A stretch of DNA of 64,000 nucleotides from Eutypa lata (taxonomy: Eukaryota > Ascomycota > Sordariomycetes > Xylariales > Diatrypaceae): NCBI GenBank assembly GCA_022661535.1, contig JAKULF010000003.1:3782001-3846000 (forward strand). The letters are read 5' to 3'. The position numbers were made by a program, and so were the translations under genes. Position 1 is the stretch's first letter, and every line of letters begins with the position of its first letter. Below the pieces are notes generated by a model, which saw nothing but the letters and a program-made list of their open reading frames with translations, ran no database searches and was not told where the DNA came from. This document shows, piece by piece, positions 35,381-47,347 of this stretch.

Positions 35381-35934
35381 GCTTTCATACGAATGGGGGG
35401 TTTTTTTTTTGCCTCGGGTGTCTGTAGGTATCTCCAGACCCTTTCTGTCAGAGTAGGGTGATCGGGCGTTGGGTTCTCGGCATTGGTGAATTGGGTGTTC
35501 CCTCTCGCCACTGGTTTTACGTACGGTCCCGAATATTGGCGCTGGTCTGTTCAGGGTCTTCTGCTGTGGGTTTATCGTTTGGATTCGTGGCGGTTGCTTC
35601 TGGCTGTTTCTGTTTCTTTTTAGCATCGGTCATTGGTATGGACGTTTCTATAACTGTTTTTAAAAAAGAATCGTATTCTATGGTCATAAGCACAAAAGGC
35701 ATAAAAAATCAGCATAAGTACAGAGTGTGGATTTGCGAAGATTGGATGAATGCATTCATGTGCGTCGTGAAAGATCTAGGTAACGTAGAACGTAGATATA
35801 GTGGAGTCAACAAGTCTCCTGAAGAGATCCCAGCGCCATAGCTGCTTCTCGATGATGCTGTTAAGCTCAAACAGATGAAGTCATGAATAGAAAGAGCCCT
35901 TCCGTTATAACTTCAAGCAACATCCGAGCCAACT
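35381..35934. other. Convergent intergenic region
   Basis: 3' flanks of the Cys-containing unknown (+) and the WW-domain gene (-). An open frame of 127 codons on the plus strand at 35458-35841 has no family motif and ends near the WW gene; I do not call it. A T10 run is at 35401-35410. Confidence 0.5.
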
Positions 35935-37102
35935 TTAATCATCGTAAGCTTCCTCGTATTCCTCTTCATATTCTTCCCGTGCCTCTTCAAGTTCCTCTCG
36001 GTCACTACTGCTAGCGCTGGAGCTTGCAGCATCCGCCAAGGCCTCTTCGTAATCCTCACGAGCTTCCCGGACAGATTCGCGGTCGCTCTGATCTACGTAC
36101 TCGCCCTCTGCATTGTACGCGGGCTCGGGGTCATATACCGGAGCGGGAGCGCCATAGCTTGGGGCGGGCGCATACGATTGATGATGCTCTTCGTCCGAAT
36201 CGTCTGGTCCAAGTTAGTTGCCGCCATAGTATGAAAAGACTAAGGGCGATCATAAGAGAACAGCTTCGTACCGAGTGCATTCGCCAACAGTGCTCCACCA
36301 ACAGCACCGACAGCAAGCCCTCCCGCGACTCCCAGCAGAGCGCCGCTAGAGCCGTGCTTCTTCTTCTCCTTCTTCTCCTTGTATTCTTGAAGGTCACCAT
36401 GTCCACCGCCGCCGTGCCCGCCATAGCCTTCACTAGAATGTTGCTCATACCCATAGCCACCGCCGCCGCCATGACCGCCGCCGTGGGACTCGTAGCCGTG
36501 CTGTTGATCATGCGAGCCGTAACCACCGTGTGAGGAATAGCCGTAACCTTGCGACTGCTGTTCGTGGGACCCACCATATCCTCGCTGGTCGCTACCGCCA
36601 CCAGGATGATGGTAGCCGGGGGCTTCCCACTGGGATCGGCCCGAAGCCTCTTCAAAGTAGTACCAACTCTGATGGTGCGAATCGTACTGGGGAACCCATC
36701 CCGACGGGATCTGTGGCTTGTCCGGAGGCGGGGAATAGACGGGTCCCGGAGCAGGTGGGGGTGGGCTGCTGTATTGATGCTGCTGCTGGCCCGGATAAGC
36801 GCCCTCAGGTCCCGGAGAGTAGTGAGACGGCTGCTGGTAACCACCACCACCACCTCCACCTCCCTCGTAGTGCTGTCCCGGGTAATCACGGTTGCCTATC
36901 GTAACGGTAAGCTTCTAACTACCTAACTAACAAACCACCTAAGGTACCAACCAAGGAGGTAGTTGAAATAACATTTGTGGCATGCGCGCTAATGGCGGGG
37001 CAACTGACTGGAACTACCACCTGAAGGTCTGTCCTCCTCCTTTCGATCGGAACCCAGGCCGAGATTATCGAATTCCTTAGTGAGCTTCTTGAAGAACGAC
37101 AT
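35935..37102 (-). CDS. WW-domain, glycine-rich protein
   Basis: Three minus-strand exons, 37102-37021, 36895-36272 and 36203-35935, give 324 residues. The N-terminus MSFFKKLTKEFDNLGLG is a conserved amphipathic start known from many ascomycete orthologues. A proline-rich stretch is followed by a WW domain at about residues 91-120 (IPSGWVPQYD...WYYFEEASGRSQWEAP), which binds proline-rich ligands. Next come Gly/Tyr/His-rich repeats (GYGG, SHGGG), a basic KEKKEKKK patch, a glycine-zipper-like hydrophobic segment (GALLGVAGGLAVGAVGGALLA) and a very acidic C-terminal tail. The first intron (36896-37020) uses a GTGGTA donor. No precise role is known to me; the zipper suggests membrane association or self-assembly. 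It is divergent from the metacaspase gene, whose N-terminus has a similar Gly/Pro/Gln composition. Confidence 0.88.
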
Positions 37103-38116
37103 GATGAATCTGGTTTTTCTTCTTCTCTCTTTCGGTTTCTGATGCCGTGCCGTGACTTGCGGGGATAGTGGGTGTTTGGGTGAGGGGGGCCAGAACTTAA
37201 GGAGAGGAAAGGCTGACTCAGATTGGCTGCCTCCCAATCATATAACAACGGGGGCTACACACACGCATACATACACCTATCAGACCGACATATGCACCTA
37301 CCAGTACACATGTACAGTAGGCAGTAGGATGTAATTATGTGCTGTAGGTATTCGTAGGACACCGGGATAACACAGGATGCCAGTGACCGTTTCAAGAGAC
37401 GCCCAGCCGACCGCCACCTAGGTAAATCCCTGTTCAGCTGAATTTTTGTAACCAAAATCGGCAATGCGGCACGTCCATGGGGGGTTACCCCTCGGATGAT
37501 CCACACAGGGAGGGACCCGGAAGTCAATCGTTAATATCATTTGAATGTACCTTATGTACCTAGGTAGTCAAAGGTTTCCAGTGATAATTACTTTGAGCCG
37601 CCCTGAACGTTATAAAACGTTTCACTCCATGTAGGATTTTGAACAATGCATATATTAATGCTGATTCATCTGCACGTAGTCCTCAGTAGTAAGCCCAGAC
37701 CTATTTTTGTTTCCCTGTGGTTACACGTAGGTATTCAATAGGCACAACATAGAAGTAAAATACCAGCCACCTGTATCTTTCCGTGACAACCCCACTTAAC
37801 TACATGTAATGGGTTCCCTCAACGCGGGAATGCTTTAGCTTACCTTACCTAGGTAGGCACTAGATCAGCCCTAAGATTAGCTAGCCTCGCAGTTGATCGG
37901 ACCCCTCTTAGTTAGCTAGCCCCTCCAGAATCCAACGTCTCAAGATCAGCTTCCTTCCAAGGACGATAAACAATCAACATAAGAATTCATTCTCAATCGC
38001 CCCGTGGTCTAACTAACTACGAACGAACTACTAGATTTCTCCGTACTTTCTCTTCACGCCATTCCCATCTATTTATCCTCTCATTAGCGTTTCTACTACC
38101 ACGACAGAACCAAAAC
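37103..38116. other. Divergent promoter between WW protein and metacaspase
   Basis: 1.0 kb shared upstream region. It contains CACACAC-like strings near 37256-37300 and CCTAGG palindromes at about 37417, 37558 and 37848, and pyrimidine-rich DNA directly before the metacaspase start. No gene is seen. Confidence 0.6.
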
Positions 38117-39708
38117 ATGTCAGGCTACGGCGGGTACGATCAAGGAGGGCATTATGGCGGCAGCGGCGGCGGCGGCGGCTATCAGGGAGGATATGGCGGC
38201 GGATACCAGCCTCCACCTCAACCTCCGCAGGGTTATCAGTCATACGGTGGTGGTGGTGGTGGTGGTGGTGGTCCCCCTCCCCAGCACCACGGCTACAACC
38301 AATACCCTCCCCAGCAACAACATTCTCCGCAACCGGGGGGCTATAACCAGTATGGCCCACCCAGCGGCGCTCCCCCCTCCAACTACGGAGGCGGAGGCGG
38401 AGGCGGCCATAACCGCTACCCACCTCCGCAGCACGCACCTCCTCCGGGACTAGATGCGTACGGGTACCCGTCATCGCACGGTGGCGGTGGCGAACATCGA
38501 GGCCACGAGCCGGGATACGGCGGATACGGGGGCCCGCACCGGTCGGGACCGCCGCCGCCGACGGCGCCCCAAGAGTTCGGCCACGGGGCCCCGCAGGGCT
38601 ACACCTTCCAGTACTCGAACTGCTCGGGGAAGCGCAAGGCGCTGCTGATCGGCATCAACTACTTCGGCCAGGAGGGCGAGCTGCGCGGCTGCATCAACGA
38701 CGTCAAGAACGTCTCCGCCTTCCTGATCGAGCGCTACGGCTACAAGCGCGAGGACATGGTCATCCTGACCGACGACCAGCAGGATCCCCGGATGGTCCCC
38801 ACGAAAGACAACATCCTGAAGGCTGCCTCGTGGCTCGTCAGGGGCGCCCAGCCGAACGATGCCTTGTTCTTCCATTACTCGGGTACGTGCGCACGTGTTT
38901 CAATACTGATATGACGTCACAATCACTGACACACGCAAAAATGCAGGCCATGGTGGACAGGCGAAGGACGAAGACGGTGACGAGGAGGACGGTTACGATG
39001 AAGTTATCTACCCGGTAGATTACAAGAACGCGGGCCACATCGTCGACGACGACCTTCATCACGTGATTGTGAAGCCGCTTCAGGCCGGTGTCAGGCTGAC
39101 GGCCATCTTCGACTCGTGCCACTCAGGCTCCTGTCTCGACCTGCCGTACCTCTACTCCACCAAGGGTGTTCTCAAGGAGCCCAACCTGGCGGCCGAGGCC
39201 GGCCAGGGTCTCCTGAGCGCCGTGTCCGCCTACGCCTCGGGCGACATGGGAGGCGTCGCCAAGGAGATATTCGGCTTCGCCAAGTCCGCTCTCAGAGGAG
39301 ACTCGGGGTACAAGAAGACCATCGAGACGAGGACCTCGCCCGCTGACGTCATCATGTGGTCTGGAAGCAAAGACGATCAGACTTCGTAAGTTGACCCTTC
39401 GACGCTCTTCAATCGTGAGGATTATCATCTAACTCTTTCTTAACAGCGCCGATGCCACCATCTCCTCCCAGGCCACGGGAGCCATGTCGTACGCCTTCAT
39501 CAAGGCCATCAAGCAGGATCCCAAGCAGAGCTACGTGGAGCTCCTCAATAGCATCCGTGATATCCTCGAGAACGAGTATTCGCAGAAGCCACAGCTGTCG
39601 TGCAGTCATCCTCTCGGTAGGTCTTCTCTCCTTGCCTCTTTGCAATTAACTGGAGCAGGTCGCTCGCTAACTTTCAGCCTAGATACCAATATCCTTTTCG
39701 TAATGTGA
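38117..39708 (+). CDS. MCA1: Metacaspase (type I)
   Basis: A Ca2+-dependent Arg/Lys-specific cysteine protease of clan CD, acting in protein quality control and stress-linked cell death in fungi. Exons 38117-38882, 38947-39385, 39447-39616 and 39683-39708 keep phase and give 466 residues. The prodomain (residues 1-160) is Gly/Pro/Gln/Tyr-rich (GGYG, YPPQQQ), the prion-like type seen in fungal type I enzymes. The p20 core starts at [21 protein letters not shown]. The catalytic dyad is present: His257 in FHYSGHGGQ, split by intron 1, and Cys313 in [10 protein letters not shown]. The p10 part ends with the typical short last exon (DTNILFVM). The symbol follows the yeast name; filamentous-fungus orthologues are also called casA/casB. 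Confidence 0.96.
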
Positions 39709-40126
39709 GGCTGCGTAGGAACAAGTGGATGACAGTTGAGGAAAACCACAGAGCAGAGGAGGACCTAAATGCACAACATTCGCAGATAGCTGGTATCTAG
39801 TGTAGGTAGCTGTCTGGAGAATTGAAATGACGTCGATGTGTGGCTAGAGGAGAGTCATGGAATAAATCGAATTCTACATCGTACTGTTGCCCGTGGTCTA
39901 GGTGGTGTCACTGTGCTCATCGACTCGTATTTCCCAGACTTAAGTGCATCACGAAGCGGCCTCTGCTAGTATTTACAGAGCAGCAAAAGTTCCAATAAGC
40001 TCGGTGAAGATGTTATGGAAGGCGAATTATTGAAGCTAGCATTGTCTTACAGCGCCGAATAGGTGTTAATAATACATATAGCGTAAACAAGAATCCCCAA
40101 TTACAGAATGTATTTAGCATTGGTGG

Positions 40127-40160
40127 GTATGTATGTATGTATGTATGTATGTATGCATGT
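40127..40160. repeat. (GTAT)n microsatellite
   Basis: About seven GTAT units with one interruption (gcat) are visible in spacer DNA. Confidence 0.9.
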
Positions 40161-40514
40161 ATTTAGAGGGTTTCAATGATGTTAGATTTAGGATGCCTTT
40201 GATTGTCTATTATGTACGTACATAACCTCCAGATGCTACAACCTCATTTAGGAAAAGGTATGTCTCAAATAAGCAATTTCATGTTTGTCACATTAGGTAT
40301 GGAAAGCAAAGGAAGTAAATGGAGTAAAACTTTATGAATTTCATATCAACTATCTATCTATCTAGCTAGAACTTAAAATGTCTCTGCTGGGCCCTGGTTC
40401 TACCGGATGGTAGTACCACTTGGACGTGACAGAATTTTGATCGATTTCATGAACCACTATCGACATGACCAGGACATGTGACAGACAGGCGTAGAAATGG
40501 GGGGGGGGGGCATA

Positions 40515-41150
40515 GGCCTTTTAATCCTCATGCCCAGGAGGGTACGCTTTTTTCCTCAATCCACGGGAGGGGTCTGCTCTTTAGCCTCGGCCTAGGAGGG
40601 ATCCGCACTTTGACCTCATGCTTAGGAGAGTTCCAGTTTAGCCTCATCCCTCGGGAGGGTTCTGCCCTTTATACTCATGCTTAGGAGAGCACTAGTTTAG
40701 CCTCATTGCGGGAGGGGTCGCAGTTTTGCCCTCTTGCTTAGGAGGGGACCAGTTTATCCTCGTTCCAGGGAGGGGTCTGCGGCTTAGCCTCTGCTTAGGA
40801 GGGCACCAGTTTAGCCTCATAACGGGAGGGGCCGCAGTTTTGCCCTCTTGCTTAGGAGGGGACCAGTTTAACCTCGTTCCAGGGAGGGGTCTGCGGTTTA
40901 GCCTCTGCTTAGGAGAGCACAAGTTTAACCTCATAGCGGGAGGGGTGGCAGTTTTGCCCTCTTGCTTAGGAGGGGACCAGTTTATCCTCGTTCCAGGGAG
41001 GGGTCTGCGGCTTAGCCTCTGCTTAGGAGAGCACAAGTTTAACCTCATAGCGGGAGGGTCCAAGTTTTTCCTCGTTGGAGAGGGCACAGTTTAACCTCAT
41101 GTTTTAACGCGGGAGGATTTGCAGTTTAAACTCATGCATAGGAGTAAAAG
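40515..41150. repeat. GGAGG/CAGTTT minisatellite with 114-bp higher-order unit
   Basis: A tandem array built from 26-31-bp subunits that share the pattern CAGTTT..CCTC....GGAGG. The outer parts are loosely ordered. In the centre four subunits (28+31+26+29 bp) form a 114-bp higher-order unit seen three times, starting at 40721, 40835 and 40949, with only a few differences between copies. Because 114 is a multiple of three, one frame on each strand stays open through the array (roughly 40692-41094), giving 38-residue peptide repeats. I treat these frames as by-products of the repeat. Confidence 0.9.
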
Positions 41151-43545
41151 GTGGAGGGAGAGAACATGAATATAGAGAAGAAGGTTGTAGGATGTGGTTA
41201 AGAGATAGGAACGTGAATAGAGGGAGTAATTGGAGATGCAAGGCGTTGTGGAAGACGAGATACTAGGAAAAGAATAGTTCGGTAAGGTAGGTAAGGTAGT
41301 AAGGTAATAGAGGAATGTGTAACATGAGATACTAGGAAGAGAGTGGGTAGGTTGGTAATAGAGGATAAGGTGGTAATGAATTGGGAGGATTGGAGTGGAT
41401 GGTGGATGGTGAACGAAAGAGAGGAAGAAATCTCGAAGAAGGTGGGAAGCCAGGTATTTATATGTCTAAGGCGGTGTGTAGCCTTTCTACAATCAGTAAA
41501 TCTTTCTGCCGCCAAAATAAGATCAGAATCTGAAATAGGTAATATGTATGTTTAATTTAGGAGTGGTATTTAAGGGTGGTCGAATCAGGTGTCGATTTTG
41601 AAGCTAGTGAGCAGAATCAAGCAGCAAAATCAACACCTGGAGTGATTAAGTCAAAGGTATACATACTACAATAGGAAGATCAGACCAATCATATCAGATA
41701 GAAATGACAGTACCTAAGTACCTTCAGATAATTAGACAGGAATCAGCCAATAGATACATGCAGTAAGGTATTTTGTACCCGATGAAGCCAACTTCTACTT
41801 GAATGGTGGCAGGATCACAAGCCTATTGTAGCATGCACCTGAAAATTTGGTTATTACAACCGACCAATGGCTGCCTAATCCATTGTATCATTCCATACAA
41901 TCAGCCCTGATGAAGGGAAATATCTAGGTACCATGTAGATACATTCCTTGTAACCTTGTGAACCCCTTGATATTGTCAACAATTAACATGCATGCATATA
42001 GGTAGTAACTGAACTAGTACATACACGCTGTAAAACCATAATCAGTGATATTTACGAAGTATCAGCGATCATGATTAAACAATGCTTTTCTAATCACTGC
42101 CTAATTGACCCATCTGCCAACCACCCTTCCATGACTTCTTTATATGCATAGTGCTCATAATATACGCGTTATTCAACCACATACTTTTTCCCTGCCGCAC
42201 ACATTAGCCGTTGGCCAAAGAGATTCAGATTCTTAAATAATAACGGTGGACTGTGCATCATCAATTATTACATAGCATTAAAGATTTGTACCTCTGGGTC
42301 TTGCATTTGATGTAGGTTAAGCAGACTAAATATTTTTTTAAATCCTCTTTAAGTTAAGTACATGATGGATCTAACTAGTTAGACTACCTAGGTATGTAGT
42401 TTAAAACCAATCGAAGTTATTTACTTCAACCATATACTTTCTTAATGGCAATACCTAACTACTCTATAATGAAGTGACTTTGAAGTTTACATGCTGCTGC
42501 TTCTCTGATCTTATATTAGGGTGCACTTTGTGCTTGTCATGATGGTTAAAGCAATGGCTGAGAACCTTGTGTTACTATTAGGTTATCAGCTTAATATCCT
42601 AGAGTAGGCCGGAAACAACTTTAATAAACTTATCCTCCATGTCCCAGTAAGTGAGCCCCTATTTGAAGATAGGGGTGATTAGGTAATCATGTGCTTATTG
42701 GCCCGCCTCCTATGATTCCAGATGCTTACGTAATTGTATTCACTAAGATTCTTCGAGATGCAGGACTCAAAACGTGTTGTATAAAAGGAAAGAAATACTA
42801 AATATCTGTATAAATAACTACCATTCCTTTCGACCCATAATACCGCAGTGCAGGTCCGCGGGATGACCTATTTCTGGTACTCGCCCTATCTATGTCAGCA
42901 GTGAGGACAATAGGAACTATACCAAAATGGATTACATTAATACTGAGGGTAACAATAGGCCCGGAGACCCTGTTGTATATATGGCCATTTGGCCTGTATT
43001 TAGCTAGAGAATTTCCTGACTGAAACCGAACACCGATTCAAGCTTTCTATCAATGCCTGCGATGACATTGCATTCTTACCATATAGGTATATTACACCTA
43101 ACTGTGAATCTTGGATCTAGTAAGACAATTGTCACTTCCCACTGAATGCCCTATCCTTCTACATGATCAGCCATAACGTAATACTAGAGATTTGAATCCA
43201 GAAGAAGTATAGATGGAATTCTCAAGCATTCGCAAATACCGCTGGTTAGAAGAAAGCGCGCCACACATAGTCGCGGTCTAAGAAATAACTCTATCCTAGA
43301 CTGACCTGTAACGAATTATTAATATCTGCTTTATTTGATAAATCTCTATATCCTCATATGCCTCGTAGTTGGTTCACCACACGCTAGGCGGCTTCCAATC
43401 ATCATTCCCTGTGGCGCTGCTTAGTACCAACCTTCAATGATCAGGTTGCTACTGGCGGGGCCCTCAACGACATGCCTTGACAGTGAGCCATTCCTCATTA
43501 TTTTCTTACTTTGAATGGGAACTTCAAGAAACGTCGTAGGTAAAT

Positions 43546-44472
43546 TTGCAAATCCTTCCACCAATCGCTGCTCTGTTCACCGTGGCGTCTTTCCATTACC
43601 ATCCTCTTGCTCAGAACAAAAAGAAAACAAATAAAAAACAAATCCGTATTTTGATACTACACCCAGCTCCGTGGGATTCGAAGATCAAATGCGGAGAGGC
43701 AGCTGACGAAAGCGACGATGCCATGGAACGCATCCGCAACCTTGGAGACTAAAGGCGAGAGCACGATACTGAGATATTCGATAGCAAGAGCAATAGTCCG
43801 CCATAGGATGAATCCATCCAGCCTAATAATACAGATGCTCTCGAATAGCTTAGCTCTCCACTATGTAAACAGCATTGGCCGGCTCTATGGCGCTTTCTCG
43901 AACGCCCTTACTTCACTCGGGTGTAGATCATTCGGGAGCTTGCGATTTGAGGCCGACCTACTAAGGCATCCGGTATCCTCTACTGTGGGACGAAGCAGAT
44001 CAACAGGATCCAGCTCGACTGTTTCTGTGCGTTCATGGTACCTGCAATGACGTCGAGGCAGACTTTTCCAACTGATACTATGGAGATGGGCGAGCTCCTT
44101 AGATCTATGCTTATTAGAGGGCGACTTCCGAGCCTGACTATGGGCCAGGACAAGTTCTTCGAAGCACTAAGCGATATCTATCAAGGCCTCTCTGGGTCCA
44201 ACAAGGAAGTTTGGCGAACCTTATATTTAGACCGCGACTAGTCCGAGTCAGACCCGGTCTTTCCTAGCCCGGTCAATTTTGCAATGAAGCAACATATTGT
44301 GTTCAGACTTGCGTCTATACCGGAAGACTTCATGCCGAGTGCGCGCGAGGTTGTTAGGTACGCAACATTCGTACAGCCTTTTATAACAAGCTTGCAAACA
44401 GATTTAGGGAACCGTACCTCCATCATTATAAACAATGAAAGCGTGTTGAGGTTTATAAGTACATCGACATGA
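43546..44472 (+). pseudogene. Decayed HET-domain gene
   Basis: One frame carries a chain of HET-family motifs broken by stops. Near the start IRILILHPAPWDSKIKCGE matches the N-terminal lead of HET proteins. It then jumps straight to ADESDDAMERIRNLGD, the segment normally found after the ICINQ region, so the HET core between them (roughly 80-100 residues, by comparison with the family) appears deleted. Later come LWRFLERPYFTRV, then IIRELAI, then ILYCGTKQINRIQLDCFCAFM, all typical of the end of the domain. In-frame stops lie at 43750-43752 (TAA), 43804-43806 (TAG), 43846-43848 (TAG), 43924-43926 (TAG), 43948-43950 (TGA) and 44239-44241 (TAG). At 43924 the stop replaces an expected Trp (TGG), a G-to-A change. 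Not functional as a HET protein. An intact HET gene lies 3 kb downstream. Confidence 0.8.
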
Positions 44473-45296
44473 GGTTGGCCGCCCTCGATTCAGTCCGAAC
44501 AATTAGAGCGTTTCTATCAGACTCGTCGGCAACCAGATTTCGGTAACTATATTTCGGTAACCAGAGGTCCAAGATCTGCGGGCATGAGCGATTATAAATC
44601 GTTACGAGTGTTCGTTCTAACTTGGCTGGTTATAATTCACATGAGGGGTAGCCAGAGCACGAGATGGTCGGTATAGGATTCGGTAGGCTGCCGTGCCGCC
44701 TAGTTGCATTTCATTGGCCACAGCTCCTCGGTGTGCTGGGTTTCCACGGCAGATCGAAGCCCGAAGACGGACACACCTTTCCATTTGCTGGCTCAGAGCC
44801 GGCCGACTCCAGGGGTTTTGGTGCGGGGGCATGCGGAGCTTCTCCAAAACGAATTATAGTAAAATCCTTGTTTTATGGTTAGTACTGTCTTTTATTTAGC
44901 GGACCGGTTTAAATTGCTTAAAAAGATGTCATTATGTGGATCGTACTATAACTATGAACCAAGAATTCTACCATGAGCATAATAAGTTATCACCTCTTGG
45001 CTCTTCTGGTCGCCGGCGTGGCCTTCTTGTTAACTTCACAGGTACAGCTCTTCCACCAATCCTAATAGTGCCGAAAGTAGCCCGCGCCAGTCAACTGAGG
45101 GGATACAACAAATATGGCCCTGCTCCGGCTGATACCCTTTAGAGGAGAAGCCCTGCAGATTACGTAGCAATTGCGTCCGAGGGGGAACTGGTTTCGCTAC
45201 GACTTATATATAATAGCCCTCACTCTACACCTCCATGAAGCCAGCTTAGTCCATTTAGAATCCATATTCCTTGCTGTCTACATATTCACTCTTAAA
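44473..45296. other. Intergenic with possible relic coding sequence
   Basis: This stretch lies between the HET pseudogene and the ThuA-like gene. Frames are short and interrupted; part may be the decayed 3' end of the HET gene. TATATATAATAG-like sequence near 45206-45216 could serve the ThuA-like promoter, about 85 bp before its start. Confidence 0.4.
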
Positions 45297-46383
45297 ATGA
45301 AGTTTCTGTTTGCTTTAGCCGCTACTGCCGTGTTTGCCTGTACGTTACCACCCCGCCCCGATACCTCACGTTGTTTTCTCACCCAGGGATAGCTGTTTTG
45401 CCTAAGCCTACGCCTCACCTTCTGGTATTCACCAAAACTGCTGGATACCGCCACGAGAGGCAAGAATTCCCTTAATCTAGAGGTTGATATAATCTACTAA
45501 CGCTATAATATAAAGCATTCCTAACGGTATTGAGCTTGTCAACTCAGTCGCCGACAAGAATGGATGGTCCGTTACGGCAACAGAGGATTCTTCGGTTTTC
45601 AGTGGTGACGGCCTGAGCGATTTCACAAGCCTGGTGTTCATCCATACCACGGGCGACTTCTTGGTAGACAGCGAGTATGAAGTCTTGCACCAATTTCTAC
45701 TCAGCGGTGGTTCTTGGCTAGGGATCCACGCAGGTTTGTTTTTCCTCTCTTGCTGTTCATGTGAACTGTTCATAGCTAACAAAGGTTGCCCTATTAGCTG
45801 CAGACTTTGGGAACGCTACGCCACCTTGGTATACAACTTTGGTTGGGGGACAGGTAGGAAGCCGATCACGTACATATACTACAGCTTCTAACGGGCTGTG
45901 TATAGTTCAAGTTCCATCCCTGCTCTCCAGATTGGACATGCAGTGAGGCGCAGATGGAGCGATATCCTCCCGGTAAGTTCCTTATGCTGTAGTTTGTTTG
46001 CCTCCATATAATAGCTGACCGGAATTGCCTGAAAATAAGGTGGAAATATCCGTCCCGACATCGTAACCATCCAGGACTCTACTCACCCTTCTACTATAAA
46101 CCTCCCTGAGGTCCATAACCGAACAGACGAATGGTATTCATATACAAAAAACCCAAGTCAATTAGAAGACTACACTGTTCTGGCCTCCTTGAGCGAAACT
46201 TACATTGATGACATTACTCCTGCGTACCTAAGCATGGCTCCTGAACATCCGATCTCGTGGTACTCGTTATTCGAAGGGAAAGCTAGGACGTGGTATACAG
46301 GCATGGGCCACACTGTCGACACCTACAGCGAGGAGTATTTCATCCAACACGTTACTGGGGGATTGGAATGGATTGTTGGCTAG
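45297..46383 (+). CDS. Secreted ThuA-like protein
   Basis: Six exons, 45297-45339, 45387-45459, 45516-45733, 45798-45853, 45906-45972 and 46040-46383, give 266 residues in phase. The N-terminus MKFLFALAATAVFAW is a signal peptide. The mature part follows the ThuA-like fold (PF06283 type, glutamine-amidotransferase-like): PHLLVFTKTAGYRHES, DFTSLVFIHTTGDFLVD, GGSWLGIHAAADFGN, PPWYTTLVGGQF, then VHNRTDEWYSY and HPISWYSLFEGKARTWYTGMGH, ending EYFIQHVTGGLEWIVG. The family name comes from a trehalose-utilisation locus, but catalytic activity has rarely been shown and the substrate is unknown. Intron 2 (45460-45515) begins GC rather than GT, with a perfect CTACTAAC branch site. The gene sits between a HET relic and an intact HET gene, without an obvious functional link. 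Confidence 0.88.
45460..45515 (+). other. GC-AG intron in the ThuA-like gene
   Basis: The 56-bp intron starts GCAAGA and ends AAAG, with branch sequence CTACTAAC about 20 bases before the acceptor. Removing it restores RHE-S-IPNGIEL in frame. No GT donor nearby does so. Confidence 0.8.
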
Positions 46384-47347
46384 AATAATTAGAATTATTT
46401 ATTGTTCTAATATACTGTAGTGATTACTCTATATCAAAGCTAGTACATTTGTGTTTTTCTTCGTGTGAACACCCTCGAAGGGCGAGCTACCCACCTGGGC
46501 CAACTTTAGGTAAAGCATCAGAGGTTATGTGATAACCAATTTTATCTAATTCTTCGTCTAATGAATCGCCAGCATAAATTGATAGACGATATATATGTTC
46601 ACCAATCCATGCTTGGGGAACTTGTGCAGGGGCTTGGGCAAGAAGACAGCAAGATATTTACTATGATATATAAAGGTTTTCATGCACACTTACATAAATT
46701 TCCCTGTATATTAATATGAAACATTAAATTAAGACAAATAACCATATCTCCTTAGCATATTCCCTCAATAAAGTACCAGGCTATAGCTCTATCTACGTTG
46801 ATCTCATTTCGCCTATATTAATGTGTTAATACTAAGAACTGAAAGGTGGCGGTGTACATATTGCCACTTAACTTTGATAGTATATACTGCGGGGTTTTAG
46901 CATAGTTGACTTGATTTCCCCCTTTAGCAAGGAGGCGTAGCAGCTACGTAGCCAACCTACATATTCATTGACCAATGAAATGTGTTCGCGTGAGGTAACA
47001 TTCACCACTACTATGCAAGGTCTGCATGACACGGTTCCATACATTTTCCTACCTCTCCGCTTCTTTTCTTTGCCATTGGAAGATATCGACTGCGCCTTAG
47101 GCAGACGGCATTATTGCTGCAAGGGGATACATTCTTCAAATCTCATTGGACGTGACTGAAGTAGATGATGCAGTTAAGGATAAATGATGATTAAATGTAG
47201 CAACCGACTAGTTAATGTATTGCAGACATATCCCGCATGTTCGTTAGCCATTTCAATATCCTTAACCTATCGTTGGCAACCGTTGATTTAGCCTCCTTAT
47301 TGTACTACATAAAATCATCCATAAATATCACTAAACACCTTGCAATT
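46384..47347. other. Intergenic, promoter of the HET gene
   Basis: AT-rich spacer with no supported gene. A short open frame at 46968-47159 has no motif. The frame of the HET gene is open back to an ATG at 47237, which is an alternative start. Confidence 0.5.

Larger units (their letters stand above)
39709..43545. other. 3.8-kb gene-free region with minisatellite
   Basis: No gene is supported. It contains a GTAT microsatellite (40127-40160), a G10 run at about 40500, a complex minisatellite (about 40515-41150) and then 2.3 kb of AT-rich DNA with many stops in all frames. Strings of TAAGGTAGGTAAGG type occur at 41280-41350. Confidence 0.6.

Noticed and set aside
34844..35626. 260-codon open frame antisense to the Cys-containing protein
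   Set aside because: Ala/Arg/Val-rich shadow composition over the GC-rich block; the plus-strand frame has better amino-acid balance and paired cysteines.
40692..41094. Open frames on both strands (131 and 122 codons) with 38-residue repeats
   Set aside because: They arise because the 114-bp repeat is divisible by three. No initiation context, domain or composition supports a protein, though expression was not tested.
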